A DNA stretch of 64,000 nt, taken from Streptococcus sanguinis (lineage in GTDB: Bacteria > Bacillota > Bacilli > Lactobacillales > Streptococcaceae). The DNA lies in contig NZ_CDMW01000001.1 of assembly GCF_001078705.1 (NCBI RefSeq), positions 2,225,541 to 2,289,540 of the forward strand, given 5' to 3'. Position numbers and translations under genes: made by a program. This document shows, piece by piece, positions 17,153 to 25,193 of the stretch (its first letter is position 1; each line of letters opens with the position of its first letter). Under the pieces are notes generated by a model. The model saw nothing but the letters and a program-made list of their open reading frames with translations, did not search any database and had not been told where the DNA came from.

Positions 17153-18379
17153 TTATTGATTTGTTTCAGCACCTGCATCCACAGCGTGAGCAAGCTCAAA
17201 CATTGGCAGCATGACAGAGGCAACGATACCTCCAATGATAACCCCCATGACGATGATCATGGCTGGCTCCAAGAGTGAGAGCAACTGCTTGATCGCTGTT
17301 TCAAGCTCTTCTTCATAATAATCTGATGTCTTGACCAGCATGGACTCCAGAGACCCAGACTCCTCACCGATTTTAACCATCGAGAGCATCATAGGCGGGA
17401 AGAGACCTGTTGAGGTAATCATCCCTGTCAGACGTTCCCCTTTTTGCAAACCTTCATTAGCGATCTTCATCTTTTCAATGACGACAGCGTTGTTGGTCGT
17501 TGCAGCAGCAGACTCAATAGCCTCGACCAGAGGGATACCTGCACTGGTCAGGATAGCCAAGGTACTGGCAAAGCGAGCAGTAACAATCTTCTGCATTGGC
17601 CCCTTGATGACTGGCAGCCAAAGCTTGAGGCGGTCCAGCTGGTAGCGGCCTGCCTCTGTACTGCGATAGCGCAGGAAGAGGAAGACCAGAATCCCCGTCA
17701 CACCGAAGAGAATATACCAGTAAGAGCGGACAAAGTTACTAGCTGCTAGTACGATACGCGTCGGTAGCGGCATGGCCATCCCACTCTGCTCAAAGATTCC
17801 TGAGAAGCTTGGGATAACGATATAGAGTAAGGCCAAGACTGCTCCTACAGCTAGAAAGGCTAGGACTGCGGGATAGATCATAGCTCCGCGAATCTGGCGG
17901 CTGGTCTTGAGCTCTTTATTATAGTGCTCAGACATCTTTTCCAGTACCTCGTCTAGCTTACCAGTCTTTTCACCGGCCTGCACCATACGAATCAAGAGAT
18001 CGGGAAACATCCCTTCCTGATCCAGCATGGCCTTGGACAGCTGACTACCTTCTTTTAGGCTCTTGCTGACGATTTTAAGACTAGACTTGAGATTCTTTGA
18101 AGTAGCCTGTTGCTCTAGGATATCCACCGCATTATTGAGGGGAATCCCTGACTCCAGCATAACCGACATCTGCTTACAGAAGAGCGATATGTCCTTGAGC
18201 TTGATCTTCTTGCTTTGGAAAAGGACAATCTCCTTAGAGCCCATGACCTTTTCTTCGACACTAATAGGCTTACCTTTGAGACGGATCCGATTGACGGCAT
18301 CTGTCCGGTTAGGAGCGTCCACCTCTAGTGTAACGACCCCTTGTCTAGTGTCTAAGTATTTACAAACATATACTGTCAT
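17153..18379 (-). CDS. pilG: Type IV pilus inner-membrane platform protein PilG (GspF/PilC family)
   Basis: 408 residues with the duplicated GspF architecture: two four-helix cytoplasmic halves (SLFCKQMSVMLESGIPLNNAVD... and RFASTLAILTSAGIPLVEAIE...) and three membrane segments (about 168-190, 218-238, 377-395). The platform couples the hexameric ATPases to insertion or removal of pilins. The start lies 3 nt after the pilT stop, so the two are co-translated. Confidence 0.95.
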   Translation of the reverse strand: MTVYVCKYLDTRQGVVTLEVDAPNRTDAVNRIRLKGKPISVEEKVMGSKEIVLFQSKKIKLKDISLFCKQMSVMLESGIPLNNAVDILEQQATSKNLKSSLKIVSKSLKEGSQLSKAMLDQEGMFPDLLIRMVQAGEKTGKLDEVLEKMSEHYNKELKTSRQIRGAMIYPAVLAFLAVGAVLALLYIVIPSFSGIFEQSGMAMPLPTRIVLAASNFVRSYWYILFGVTGILVFLFLRYRSTEAGRYQLDRLKLWLPVIKGPMQKIVTARFASTLAILTSAGIPLVEAIESAAATTNNAVVIEKMKIANEGLQKGERLTGMITSTGLFPPMMLSMVKIGEESGSLESMLVKTSDYYEEELETAIKQLLSLLEPAMIIVMGVIIGGIVASVMLPMFELAHAVDAGAETNQ

Positions 18380-18382
18380 GCT

Positions 18383-19447
18383 CTAGTACCCCACTATTCC
18401 TAGGGCTTTTTCGACTTGAGCGCGATCCACTGAGTAGGACAGCAGTGTTCTTTGGTCGATAACATTGCGACGGTAGAGTCCCATGAGCGAAGTGTCCATG
18501 GTAATCATGCCTAGCTGAGCGCCTGTTTGGATTGGGGTAAGCAGCTGGTGGGTCTTCCCTTCGCGAATGAGGTTGCGAATAGCGGGAGTTCCCAGCATGA
18601 TTTCAAAGGCAGCTACACGACCCTTGCCGGTCGCTGTACGCATAAGCTGCTGCGATACAACGCCTTCCATAACGGCGGAAAGCTGTACACGGATCTGCTC
18701 CTGCTGCTCGGCTGGAAATACGTCGATAATCCGGTCCATGGTGTTTACGGCACCAACCGTGTGGAGGGTTGACAGGACTAAGTGACCTGTTTCCGCTGCA
18801 CGAAGAGCGATTTCAATCGTTTCCTTATCCCGCATCTCACCGACTAGGATGACATCCGGGTCCTGACGAAGGGCACCGCGGAGGGCATTTCCGAAGCTCT
18901 GCGTATCCGCTCCCAGCTCACGCTGGTTGACCAAGCACTTATTATGCGTGTGCATGTACTCGATCGGATCTTCAATCGTGATGATGTGCTCGTCCCGCAA
19001 GCTGTTCATGTAGTTGATCATGGTTGCCAGGGTCGTTGACTTTCCGCTTCCTGTTGGTCCGGTAACCAATATCAGACCCCGGCGTTTCTCAGCTAGCTTT
19101 TTGATAACTGGTGGCAATCCCAGAGATTCCATAGATGGAATATCCTTGGGAATGACCCGCAAGGCAATCCCGCAGTTGTTTTTCTGCTTAAAGATATTGA
19201 CCCGCAAGCGATAGCCATTGTCGACCTCGTAGGCACAGTCCACTTCACCAACTTCTAAAAGATGAGCAATCTGCTTCTCATTTAAAATATGCTTGGTGAA
19301 GCGAACCGTGTCTTCGTTGGTCAAAATTGTATTGTTGAGTTGTGTTAACCTCCCGTGCAGACGCATGGTTGGCTCTGCGCCAACCGTGAAGTGGATATCT
19401 GATGCACCCGCTTCAATCGCCTGCTTAATTAACTCATCCAAATTCAT
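18383..19447 (-). CDS. pilT: Pilus retraction ATPase PilT
   Basis: 354-residue hexameric AAA-type motor. Visible: PAS-like N-terminal domain, Walker A GPTGSGKS (130-137), Asp box TIEDPIEY, Walker B with GEMRD, His box GHLVLSTLHT, and the PilT signature AIRNLIREGKTHQL near the C-terminus. It powers pilus depolymerisation and twitching. It follows pilF with a 1-nt gap. Confidence 0.97.
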   Translation of the reverse strand: MNLDELIKQAIEAGASDIHFTVGAEPTMRLHGRLTQLNNTILTNEDTVRFTKHILNEKQIAHLLEVGEVDCAYEVDNGYRLRVNIFKQKNNCGIALRVIPKDIPSMESLGLPPVIKKLAEKRRGLILVTGPTGSGKSTTLATMINYMNSLRDEHIITIEDPIEYMHTHNKCLVNQRELGADTQSFGNALRGALRQDPDVILVGEMRDKETIEIALRAAETGHLVLSTLHTVGAVNTMDRIIDVFPAEQQEQIRVQLSAVMEGVVSQQLMRTATGKGRVAAFEIMLGTPAIRNLIREGKTHQLLTPIQTGAQLGMITMDTSLMGLYRRNVIDQRTLLSYSVDRAQVEKALGIVGY

Positions 19448-19448
19448 C

Positions 19449-21131
19449 CTAAACTTCCCCTTCTAGACTAAAGGCAATCTTCATTGCTTCTTCAATCGTT
19501 GTAGTCCCCTGTTTTGCGATATCAATGGCCTCCTCCGCCAAGTCTCGCATACCATTTTTCTTAGCTTCTGCTCGAAGCTGTGCTGTTGTTCCACCATCAT
19601 TAATTAGTGATTTAATCTCCCTTGTCACTGCCATGATTTCGTGGATAGCGATACGTCCATAGTATCCCGTACCGCTGCAGTAGTTGCAGCCGCGTCCGCG
19701 ATACAAGGTGTCTCCCTTGTGAATACCGATACCTGCATGTTCATTTGTTTCTACAGTGTACTCAGTCTTGCACTTAGGACAGATGCGCTTAATCAAGCGC
19801 TGTGCGATAATACCGACAGTCGCCGTTGAGACCAGATAAGGCTTGATGCCCATATCGACCAAACGGTTGACTGTACTAGCTGTGTCATTGGTGTGGATAG
19901 TCGAGAGAACGACGTGACCAGTGATAGCGGCACGAACCGCGATACTAGCTGTCTCTTCGTCCCGAATCTCCCCCAAAAGAACGATGTCCGGGTCCTGACG
20001 CAGGATACTTCTCAAACCACTCGCGAAGGTCAGTCCAGCTTTGTTATTTACCTGAACTTGGTTGACCCCTTCCAATCGGTACTCAACCGGATCTTCAACA
20101 GTGATGATATTTTTTCCTACATCATTGAGCTCACGGAGCGCTGTGTAGAGAGTGGTCGTCTTTCCGCTTCCCGTAGGACCAGTCAGCAAGATGATGCCTT
20201 CTGGCGCCTTAAGAATATCTTCGAAGAGCTTCTGATTGGTCGGCGAGAATCCCAGCTCCTCTTTACTGAGGAGGGTTGCATTCCGGCTCAAAATCCGAAT
20301 AACGATTTTTTCACCGAATACAGTAGGCAAGACTGAAACCCGCATGTCGACTTCTTTGCCGTCGATGGTTGTTTCAATCCGTCCATCCTGAGGAATCCGT
20401 CGCTCGGCAATGTCCAGACCACTCATGATCTTAATCCGTGTCGCAATGGCTGAGTGAGCATTGGCTTTCAACTGCATGTTTTCCACCAAGGTTCCGTCAA
20501 CCCGGAAACGAACACGAACAACTTTTTCAAAGGGCTCAATATGGATATCGCTGGTCCGCGTCTTGATTGCCTGACTGATAATCGAGTCAATCAAACGTAC
20601 AACCGGAGCGTTTTTGATTTCGAGATCTTCTTCGACGATCTCTTCATCCACATTAAAACCTTCGATTTCGGTCGCTGCCTGTTGGGCTTCTTCTCCTTTG
20701 GAATAGTATTGATCGATATACTTCTCAATATCATCCCGAAAAGTTACATAAGGTTCTACCGCCATCTTAGAAACGATTTTAACATCGTCTAGGGCGATAT
20801 AGTTGCTTGGGTCTGCCATCGCAACTACTAACTTGGGTTCTTCTCCCTCTTCCCCATCTGTGAAAGAGATCGGAATCAATCCATGACGTTTAGCAACTTT
20901 TTCTGAAACCTTCTCGACAGCTTCCTTTTCTATCACAAACTGTGATAGATTGACATGAGGTACACGATAATAGTAACTCATGACTTTCAGCATATCTTCT
21001 TCTGTCACATAGCCCTTGCTGATTAGATATCTCTCTAACTGCATGTTTGATTGTGGCATATCTTGAAGAATTTCTTCTTTTTGAGCTGCCGTTATCAGAT
21101 TGAATTGAACCAATATAGCGATTAGTGCCAT
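19449..21131 (-). CDS. pilF: Pilus assembly ATPase PilF (GspE/PilB family)
   Basis: 560-residue extension motor. N-terminal GspE_N domain (about 30-150), then the ATPase core: Walker A GPTGSGKT (318-325), Asp box ITVEDPVE (343-350), Walker B ending GEIRD (387-391), His box GHVVLSTIHTNDT (405-417). The zinc-binding tetracysteine C451/C454/C482/C485 is intact. First gene of the pil run; RBS AGGAG before the ATG. The upstream region carries CiaR-like repeats. Confidence 0.97.
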   Translation of the reverse strand: MALIAILVQFNLITAAQKEEILQDMPQSNMQLERYLISKGYVTEEDMLKVMSYYYRVPHVNLSQFVIEKEAVEKVSEKVAKRHGLIPISFTDGEEGEEPKLVVAMADPSNYIALDDVKIVSKMAVEPYVTFRDDIEKYIDQYYSKGEEAQQAATEIEGFNVDEEIVEEDLEIKNAPVVRLIDSIISQAIKTRTSDIHIEPFEKVVRVRFRVDGTLVENMQLKANAHSAIATRIKIMSGLDIAERRIPQDGRIETTIDGKEVDMRVSVLPTVFGEKIVIRILSRNATLLSKEELGFSPTNQKLFEDILKAPEGIILLTGPTGSGKTTTLYTALRELNDVGKNIITVEDPVEYRLEGVNQVQVNNKAGLTFASGLRSILRQDPDIVLLGEIRDEETASIAVRAAITGHVVLSTIHTNDTASTVNRLVDMGIKPYLVSTATVGIIAQRLIKRICPKCKTEYTVETNEHAGIGIHKGDTLYRGRGCNYCSGTGYYGRIAIHEIMAVTREIKSLINDGGTTAQLRAEAKKNGMRDLAEEAIDIAKQGTTTIEEAMKIAFSLEGEV

Positions 21132-21221
21132 TTGTTTCTCCTGTCTGTGATTTTTTTGTAAAAATCCTTCAATTCTTTCTATGCGTTATTAGATAACAGC
21201 TTTCTTAAAAAAATCTCCCTC

Positions 21222-21260
21222 GCTTAAAGTTTCCTTTAAGGTTTCTTTAAGCTTTTTAAG
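21222..21260 (+). promoter_or_regulatory. CiaR-type direct repeats
   Basis: TTTAAG (21235-21240), 5 nt, TTTAAG (21246-21251) matches the published CiaR response-regulator site TTTAAG-N5-TTTAAG exactly. A third TTTAAG follows 3 nt later (21255-21260), and an inverted CTTAAAG lies at 21222. A weak -10 (TAGGCT, 21262-21267) is spaced as in CiaR-activated promoters on the plus strand. The site is also about 100-130 nt upstream of pilF on the other strand. Confidence 0.6.
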
Positions 21261-21437
21261 TTAGGCTAGTACATGGAAAATTTACCAATAGAACCAAACT
21301 TAATGTTTTAAGTTAGATGCTTTGAGCAGTATCTCCATTTGATAAACCTAGTAACAGTCCTTAAAACAATCCTAAGATTGATAAAGGAAGTTTTAGATTT
21401 GTCAAAAGGGGCGCAAAAAAGCAGATGCCAAAAACAT

Positions 21438-21465
21438 TTGTTCTTGCGTTCTTAGATACTATACA
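21438..21465 (+). promoter_or_regulatory. Promoter for the candidate small RNA
   Basis: TTGTTC (-35, 21438-21443), 16-nt spacer, TATACA (-10, 21460-21465). Predicted start near 21472. Confidence 0.45.
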
Positions 21466-21471
21466 AAGCAA

Positions 21472-21597
21472 GTTCTCTTGCAAAATTTCTCATGCTTTGA
21501 GATTTAGGTTAAACCGTGTGTGTGTGAAGTTGGTTTAACCCGAATCAGCAAGCAGCCAGTGCCATAAGATAAGAATTCTTGTCTTATGGTTTTTTCT
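21472..21597 (+). ncRNA. Candidate small RNA with two stem-loops
   Basis: About 125 nt from a predicted promoter to a strong terminator, with no ORF. It contains a 9-bp stem-loop (GGTTAAACC ... GGTTTAACC, 21508-21539), an unpaired stretch CGAATCAGCAAGCAGCCAGTG, and the terminator hairpin. The two-hairpin layout and the CiaR repeats 200 nt upstream recall the CiaR-controlled csRNAs of streptococci, but the distance is longer than usual and identity is not shown. Confidence 0.45.
21562..21597 (+). terminator. Strong intrinsic terminator, plus strand
   Basis: 12-bp stem (CCATAAGATAAG / CTTGTCTTATGG, one G-U pair), AATT loop, then TTTTTTC. No protein gene on the plus strand precedes it, which is the main reason to suspect an RNA gene. 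Confidence 0.85.
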
Positions 21598-21839
21598 TTT
21601 TACCGATATGCATATTTTGGTAGGAAATGCTAGGAACAAAAGCTTTATTTGCTTTAAAAAACATTTACCTATCACAGTATATGACATAATTGACATCTTG
21701 TCAACAAGTTTGCTTCGAAAAAAATGATTGCATTTAAAAAAATGTTCAACTTTGATAAAATCTTGTTATATCAACGTTTCTAACGTTTTTTTAATGATTT
21801 TTTTCTTTTTTAGGGTTTAAAAAGCTACAATTTTTTTGA

Positions 21840-21985
21840 GGTGTTTCACCTCCTTGTCGCTTTCTCCCTAGCCTTCAGATGGACAGTGTGACAGCATCTG
21901 TCTTCTTCTGATCGGTAGTCGATATGCTTAGGAAAGGCGCTTCAGGACAAGGCTTAGCAAGCTTTGCCTGTTTCTTCCTACTCAA
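21840..21985. repeat. Cloverleaf-like inverted repeat structure
   Basis: Plus strand: CCTTGTC (about 21851) pairs with GACAAGG (about 21947). Inside, GCTTTC..CCTAGC pairs with GCTTAGGAAAGGC with small bulges. The apex holds two hairpins, CAGATG...CATCTG and ATCG-loop-CGAT. Flanks add GAGGTG-TTT-CACCTC and AGGC..AGC/GCT..GCCT. It can fold on either strand; no T-run follows. It may be a structured RNA or a BOX-like intergenic element. No second copy is visible in this window. Confidence 0.45.
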
Positions 21986-22256
21986 TAGTATATGCTAAAG
22001 AAAATGCATTGTCAATACATTTGCATTTTATTATATGGAAAACCTCTCTAAAAATGCACAATGTACTCAGCTTGTCTATTTTTTTATAGAAAAACCACAA
22101 AATCAAAAAGCTAGAATTTTCAGACAGGGAAATAGAGGAATTAAATAAGAAGAAAATCGTAAGAATAGGACCAGTTAAGTGATGGAAATTATACTGCAAA
22201 ACGAAAAAACAGCCCGAAATATCGGACTGCAGAGATATAGTTTATAGTAGTACTAT

Positions 22257-23150
22257 TTAAGTATGAGGTTTTAAATCGCCTTCTCCACCTATACACCACT
22301 CTTCATGCTCTTCCAAGCTACTATCTGTCTGAATAGTGATTTTGGTAATACCGTAGGCCTGCAGTTCTTGACGCAGGGTGGCTTGGGTCTCGGCCAGCAG
22401 GTCTGGATTTTCAAGACAGATATGGATCATGGCAAATTTTTCCAAACCGTCTGTGGTCCAGACATTGAGCTGGGTAATAGCCTGAACGTTTTCAACCGCC
22501 AGAATTTCCTGATAAAGCTGGCTCAAATCAATATCGCTTGGGATGTGATCCAGAAAGATCTTGATGTTTTCCCAGAACTTAGGCAGGGCCTTGCTGAGAA
22601 TGAAGCCTGCAATGAGCAGGGAGAGCAGCGGATCTAGAAAATACCAATCGGTAAAGCGCAAAACAATAGAGACCAGAATAACAGCCACCCAACCCAAAAT
22701 GTCCTCTAAAAAATGAAGACTGAGAATAGACTCATTATGACTGTGTCCATGGCTATGTCCATGACCGACCACCTTGCTGGCTGCTAGATTGACTATAATG
22801 GCGAAAATACCCAGCACCAGCATGCCGTCATAATTGACCTTTTCAGGCGCAAAGACCTTGGGTACATTCTCAATAATCACCAAGGTCGAGCCGACCAGCA
22901 AGATGACCGAGGTCAGAAGGGCTCCTAAAAGGCTGTAGCGCTTGTAGCCCAGAGTATATTTCTTGTCTTCTTTTTTATTAGAAATTTTTTCAAAAAGGGT
23001 GGAAAGTCCGATGGCCATCGCGTCTCCCGTGTCGTGCACGGCGTCGGCTAGTACAGCGCTGGAATTGAACATGAAGCCAAAGATAAACTCAAGAATGGCA
23101 AAGGAAAAGTTTAACAGAAAAGCGATGGTCATATTTTTACTAGATTTCAC
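22257..23150 (-). CDS. czcD: Zinc cation diffusion facilitator CzcD
   Basis: 297-residue CDF exporter using proton antiport to remove Zn2+ from the cytoplasm. Six membrane segments. The tetrahedral zinc site is visible as H39/D43 in TM2 (DAVHDTGD) and H146/D150 in TM5 (HFLEDILGW); the His-rich loop HGHSHGHSH lies between TM4 and TM5, and the cytoplasmic C-terminal domain carries the family fold. GTG start preceded by AAAGGAGG. Divergent from a TetR gene, matching the czcD-sczA pair of S. pneumoniae. Confidence 0.93.
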   Translation of the reverse strand: MKSSKNMTIAFLLNFSFAILEFIFGFMFNSSAVLADAVHDTGDAMAIGLSTLFEKISNKKEDKKYTLGYKRYSLLGALLTSVILLVGSTLVIIENVPKVFAPEKVNYDGMLVLGIFAIIVNLAASKVVGHGHSHGHSHNESILSLHFLEDILGWVAVILVSIVLRFTDWYFLDPLLSLLIAGFILSKALPKFWENIKIFLDHIPSDIDLSQLYQEILAVENVQAITQLNVWTTDGLEKFAMIHICLENPDLLAETQATLRQELQAYGITKITIQTDSSLEEHEEWCIGGEGDLKPHT

Positions 23151-23183
23151 GGCAGCCTCCTTTCAGTTTGGCTAAATTTATAG

Positions 23184-23214
23184 TATAATGTAATCAAAAC
23201 GGAACACCTTGTTC
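23184..23214. promoter_or_regulatory. czcD/sczA promoter and operator
   Basis: TATAAT (23184-23189, plus) lies in the divergent gap. Next to it is a perfect palindrome GAACA-CCT-TGTTC (23202-23214). TTGTTCAGT (from 23209) recurs inverted as ACTGAACAA near 23285. These repeats are good candidates for the binding sites of the adjacent TetR-type zinc sensor. Confidence 0.6.
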
Positions 23215-23319
23215 AGTTTTCTTCATCTTTATTATCCCTTATTCTCAGAAAGGAAACAAGAAGCAATTGAGGGGCTTTGTCTGTTACTGAACAATCCCGC
23301 TCTTTTGTTCCGAAATACT

Positions 23320-23841
23320 ATGGACAGACGAGTCAAGAAATCACGCGCAGCTATTTACCAAGCTTTTATCAACCTGCTGCATCAAAAAAGCTATGAAAGC
23401 ATCACGGTGCAAGAAATCATCGACCTGGCAGACGTTGGCCGGTCGACTTTTTATGCCCATTTCGATACTAAGGAAGCCTTGCTAGAGGAGGTTTGCCAAG
23501 ACCTCTTTCAGCATACCTTTCTTGAGCGCGACGACGGCAAGGATCTCTTTGAAGCAACCACACATATTTTCCAGCATTTCCAAAAAAATCAGGATAAGAT
23601 TGCGACCTTGCTGCTTTCGAAAAATATCTATTTCACCAATCGCTTAAAGATTGAGCTGGAAAACTATCTCTTTCCGATGATTCAGGAGCAGCTCCTGCAG
23701 AAAAAATCTCAGCTGCCGGAGCCTTTTCTGAGAAATTACGTGACCTCTACCTTTGTGGAGACGGTCAGCTGGTGGCTTCAGCAAAAGAAAATATTGCCAG
23801 AAACAGTTATCAGCCAGTATTTTCTGGATTTGATGGACTGA
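23320..23841 (+). CDS. sczA: TetR-family zinc-responsive regulator SczA
   Basis: 173 residues: N-terminal helix-turn-helix (KSRAAIYQAFINLLHQKSYESITVQEIIDLADVG, RSTFYAHF) and a C-terminal helical ligand domain. SczA of S. pneumoniae activates czcD when zinc is high. Start taken at MDRRVKKSR because this is where TetR homology begins; a TTG 37 codons upstream opens the frame but adds unrelated residues. No strong ribosome site is visible. Operator-like repeats lie upstream and within the leader. Confidence 0.85.
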   Translation: MDRRVKKSRAAIYQAFINLLHQKSYESITVQEIIDLADVGRSTFYAHFDTKEALLEEVCQDLFQHTFLERDDGKDLFEATTHIFQHFQKNQDKIATLLLSKNIYFTNRLKIELENYLFPMIQEQLLQKKSQLPEPFLRNYVTSTFVETVSWWLQQKKILPETVISQYFLDLMD

Positions 23842-23879
23842 TTTTATTTTGATATTTATATAGGAGGAAACTTAACTTT

Positions 23880-25046
23880 ATGAAAAAGCAACATTCGAAA
23901 TTTTTACTTCCAGGTATTCTGACGGTGGGGATTGTCCTGCGTGCACCTTTTGCAGTGCTGCCCGTTGTTCTGGGCGATATTGCTAAGGGGCTGCAAGTTC
24001 CCGTCAACTCTCTGGGACTGCTGACTAGCCTGCCCTTGATCATGTTTGCCCTCTGCTCAGCCTTTTCCCCACGCCTGGCTCAAAAGGTCGGCCTAGAAAA
24101 GCTCTTTACCATAGCCATGATTGTGCTGACTCTGGGCTCTTTTATTCGTATCTTTAACCTGCCTCTACTCTATGCAGGTACAATCATGCTAGGGGCTGCC
24201 ATCGCTGTCTTAAATGTGCTCCTGCCTAATGTTATTCAGGCCAATCAGCCAGAGAGAATTGGATTTTTAACCACACTCTATATCACTTCTATGGGACTGG
24301 CCATCTCAGTCATGTCTCCCTTGGCCGCGCCTATTGTCCGCTTAGCTGGCTGGAAAGGACTGATTCTCGTCCTGACCTTTATCTGCTTACTGGCCTGCTT
24401 AATCTGGCTGCCGAACAGCCGGCACAATCACAAACTGACTAGTAAAAATCGCGAGCAGCAAATGGGCTCCCTGCTAAAAAATCCTAGAGTATGGGCTCTG
24501 ATTGTTTTCGGCGGCTTGCAGTCCTTGCTCTTTTACACAGCTATCACTTGGCTGCCGACTCTTGGCCAGTTGGCAGGACTTTCCGATGATGCTACTGGTT
24601 TCTTAGCCTCTATCTTTTCGATTATCAGCCTTCCTTTGGCTATGACGATACCTAGTCTGACAACGCGTCTATCCGCTAAAAAACGCTTGGGGATGATTGC
24701 TCTCTTTTCTGTAACTGGTATGGTTGGTCTGGGCATGCTGCTGATCAAGACAGATTCCTTTATCTACTGGCTCATTCTCAATCTGCTAATCGGTATGTCC
24801 GTCAGCGCCCTCTTCCCCTACCTCATGGTCACTTTCTCGCTCAAAACCAGTACTCCTGAACAAACCGCTCAGCTATCTGGCTTAGCCCAAACTGGTGGTT
24901 ATATTCTGGCCGCCTTTGGACCTAGCCTCTTTGGATACAGCTTTGATTTATTCCATTCCTGGACTCCAGCCATCCTCATTCTCATTGGCTTGGCTGCCAT
25001 CGTGACACTAACTCTCTTTTACATTGAGAAGTTTGACAAGATCTAA
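23880..25046 (+). CDS. MFS permease, CynX/NimT type
   Basis: 388 residues, 12 membrane segments. The opening (LPGILTVGIVLRAPFAVLPVVLGDIA) and TGGYILAAFGPSLFGY near the end are typical of the CynX/NimT group of major facilitator proteins, whose members carry cyanate, nitroimidazoles or unknown anions; the substrate here cannot be told. RBS AGGAGGAAAC, 38 nt after sczA, so probably read together with it. A bidirectional terminator follows. Confidence 0.82.
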   Translation: MKKQHSKFLLPGILTVGIVLRAPFAVLPVVLGDIAKGLQVPVNSLGLLTSLPLIMFALCSAFSPRLAQKVGLEKLFTIAMIVLTLGSFIRIFNLPLLYAGTIMLGAAIAVLNVLLPNVIQANQPERIGFLTTLYITSMGLAISVMSPLAAPIVRLAGWKGLILVLTFICLLACLIWLPNSRHNHKLTSKNREQQMGSLLKNPRVWALIVFGGLQSLLFYTAITWLPTLGQLAGLSDDATGFLASIFSIISLPLAMTIPSLTTRLSAKKRLGMIALFSVTGMVGLGMLLIKTDSFIYWLILNLLIGMSVSALFPYLMVTFSLKTSTPEQTAQLSGLAQTGGYILAAFGPSLFGYSFDLFHSWTPAILILIGLAAIVTLTLFYIEKFDKI

Positions 25047-25054
25047 TATAGACG

Positions 25055-25083
25055 AAAAACGCTTAGAAATCCTAAGCGTTTTT
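25055..25083. terminator. Bidirectional terminator
   Basis: AAAAACGCTTAG / CTAAGCGTTTTT, 12-bp stem with 5-nt loop, between the MFS gene (plus) and the mpg group (minus). Confidence 0.85.
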
Positions 25084-25190
25084 GCAATAGTTGAGACACT
25101 CTTCCAGGTCCACATCCCGCTCTAAATGCTCTGGTGTCTATCCTCTCGCATAATTTCTACGACTTGGTCAAAAATCTCTGTTTTCTTCAT
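25072..25190 (-). pseudogene. Broken 38-codon ORF downstream of mpg
   Basis: ATG at 25190 with RBS AAGGAGTAAAAG starts MKKTEIFDQVVEIMRED, then stops early at 25122 (RHQSI stop). Removing 2 nt (GATAGACACC to GATACACC) would join it to PEHLERDVDLEECLNYCKNA, ending at 25072 in the terminator. The product would be a 38-residue acidic peptide, N-terminally reminiscent of acyl-carrier proteins but too short to assign. It begins 3 nt after the mpg stop. Confidence 0.35.
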
Positions 25191-25193
25191 CTT

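Larger units (their letters stand above)
21132..22256. other. Gene-free region upstream of pilF
   Basis: About 1.1 kb without a credible protein gene; a 73-codon frame at 21978-22199 (minus) has no ribosome site or family resemblance. It holds the pilF leader, CiaR-like repeats (21235-21260), a probable small RNA (21472-21597), an AT-rich stretch (21640-21835) and a cloverleaf-like inverted repeat (about 21840-21985). Confidence 0.6.

Noticed and set aside
61-21131. Competence (com) pseudopilus or type II secretion locus instead of T4P
   Set aside because: Presence of PilT, twin full-length pilins, PilM/N/O and adhesin-bearing minor pilins; comG-type loci lack these.
21978-22199. 73-codon minus-strand ORF with hydrophobic start
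   Set aside because: No ribosome site, no family resemblance, lies partly in the structured intergenic element and AT-rich DNA.
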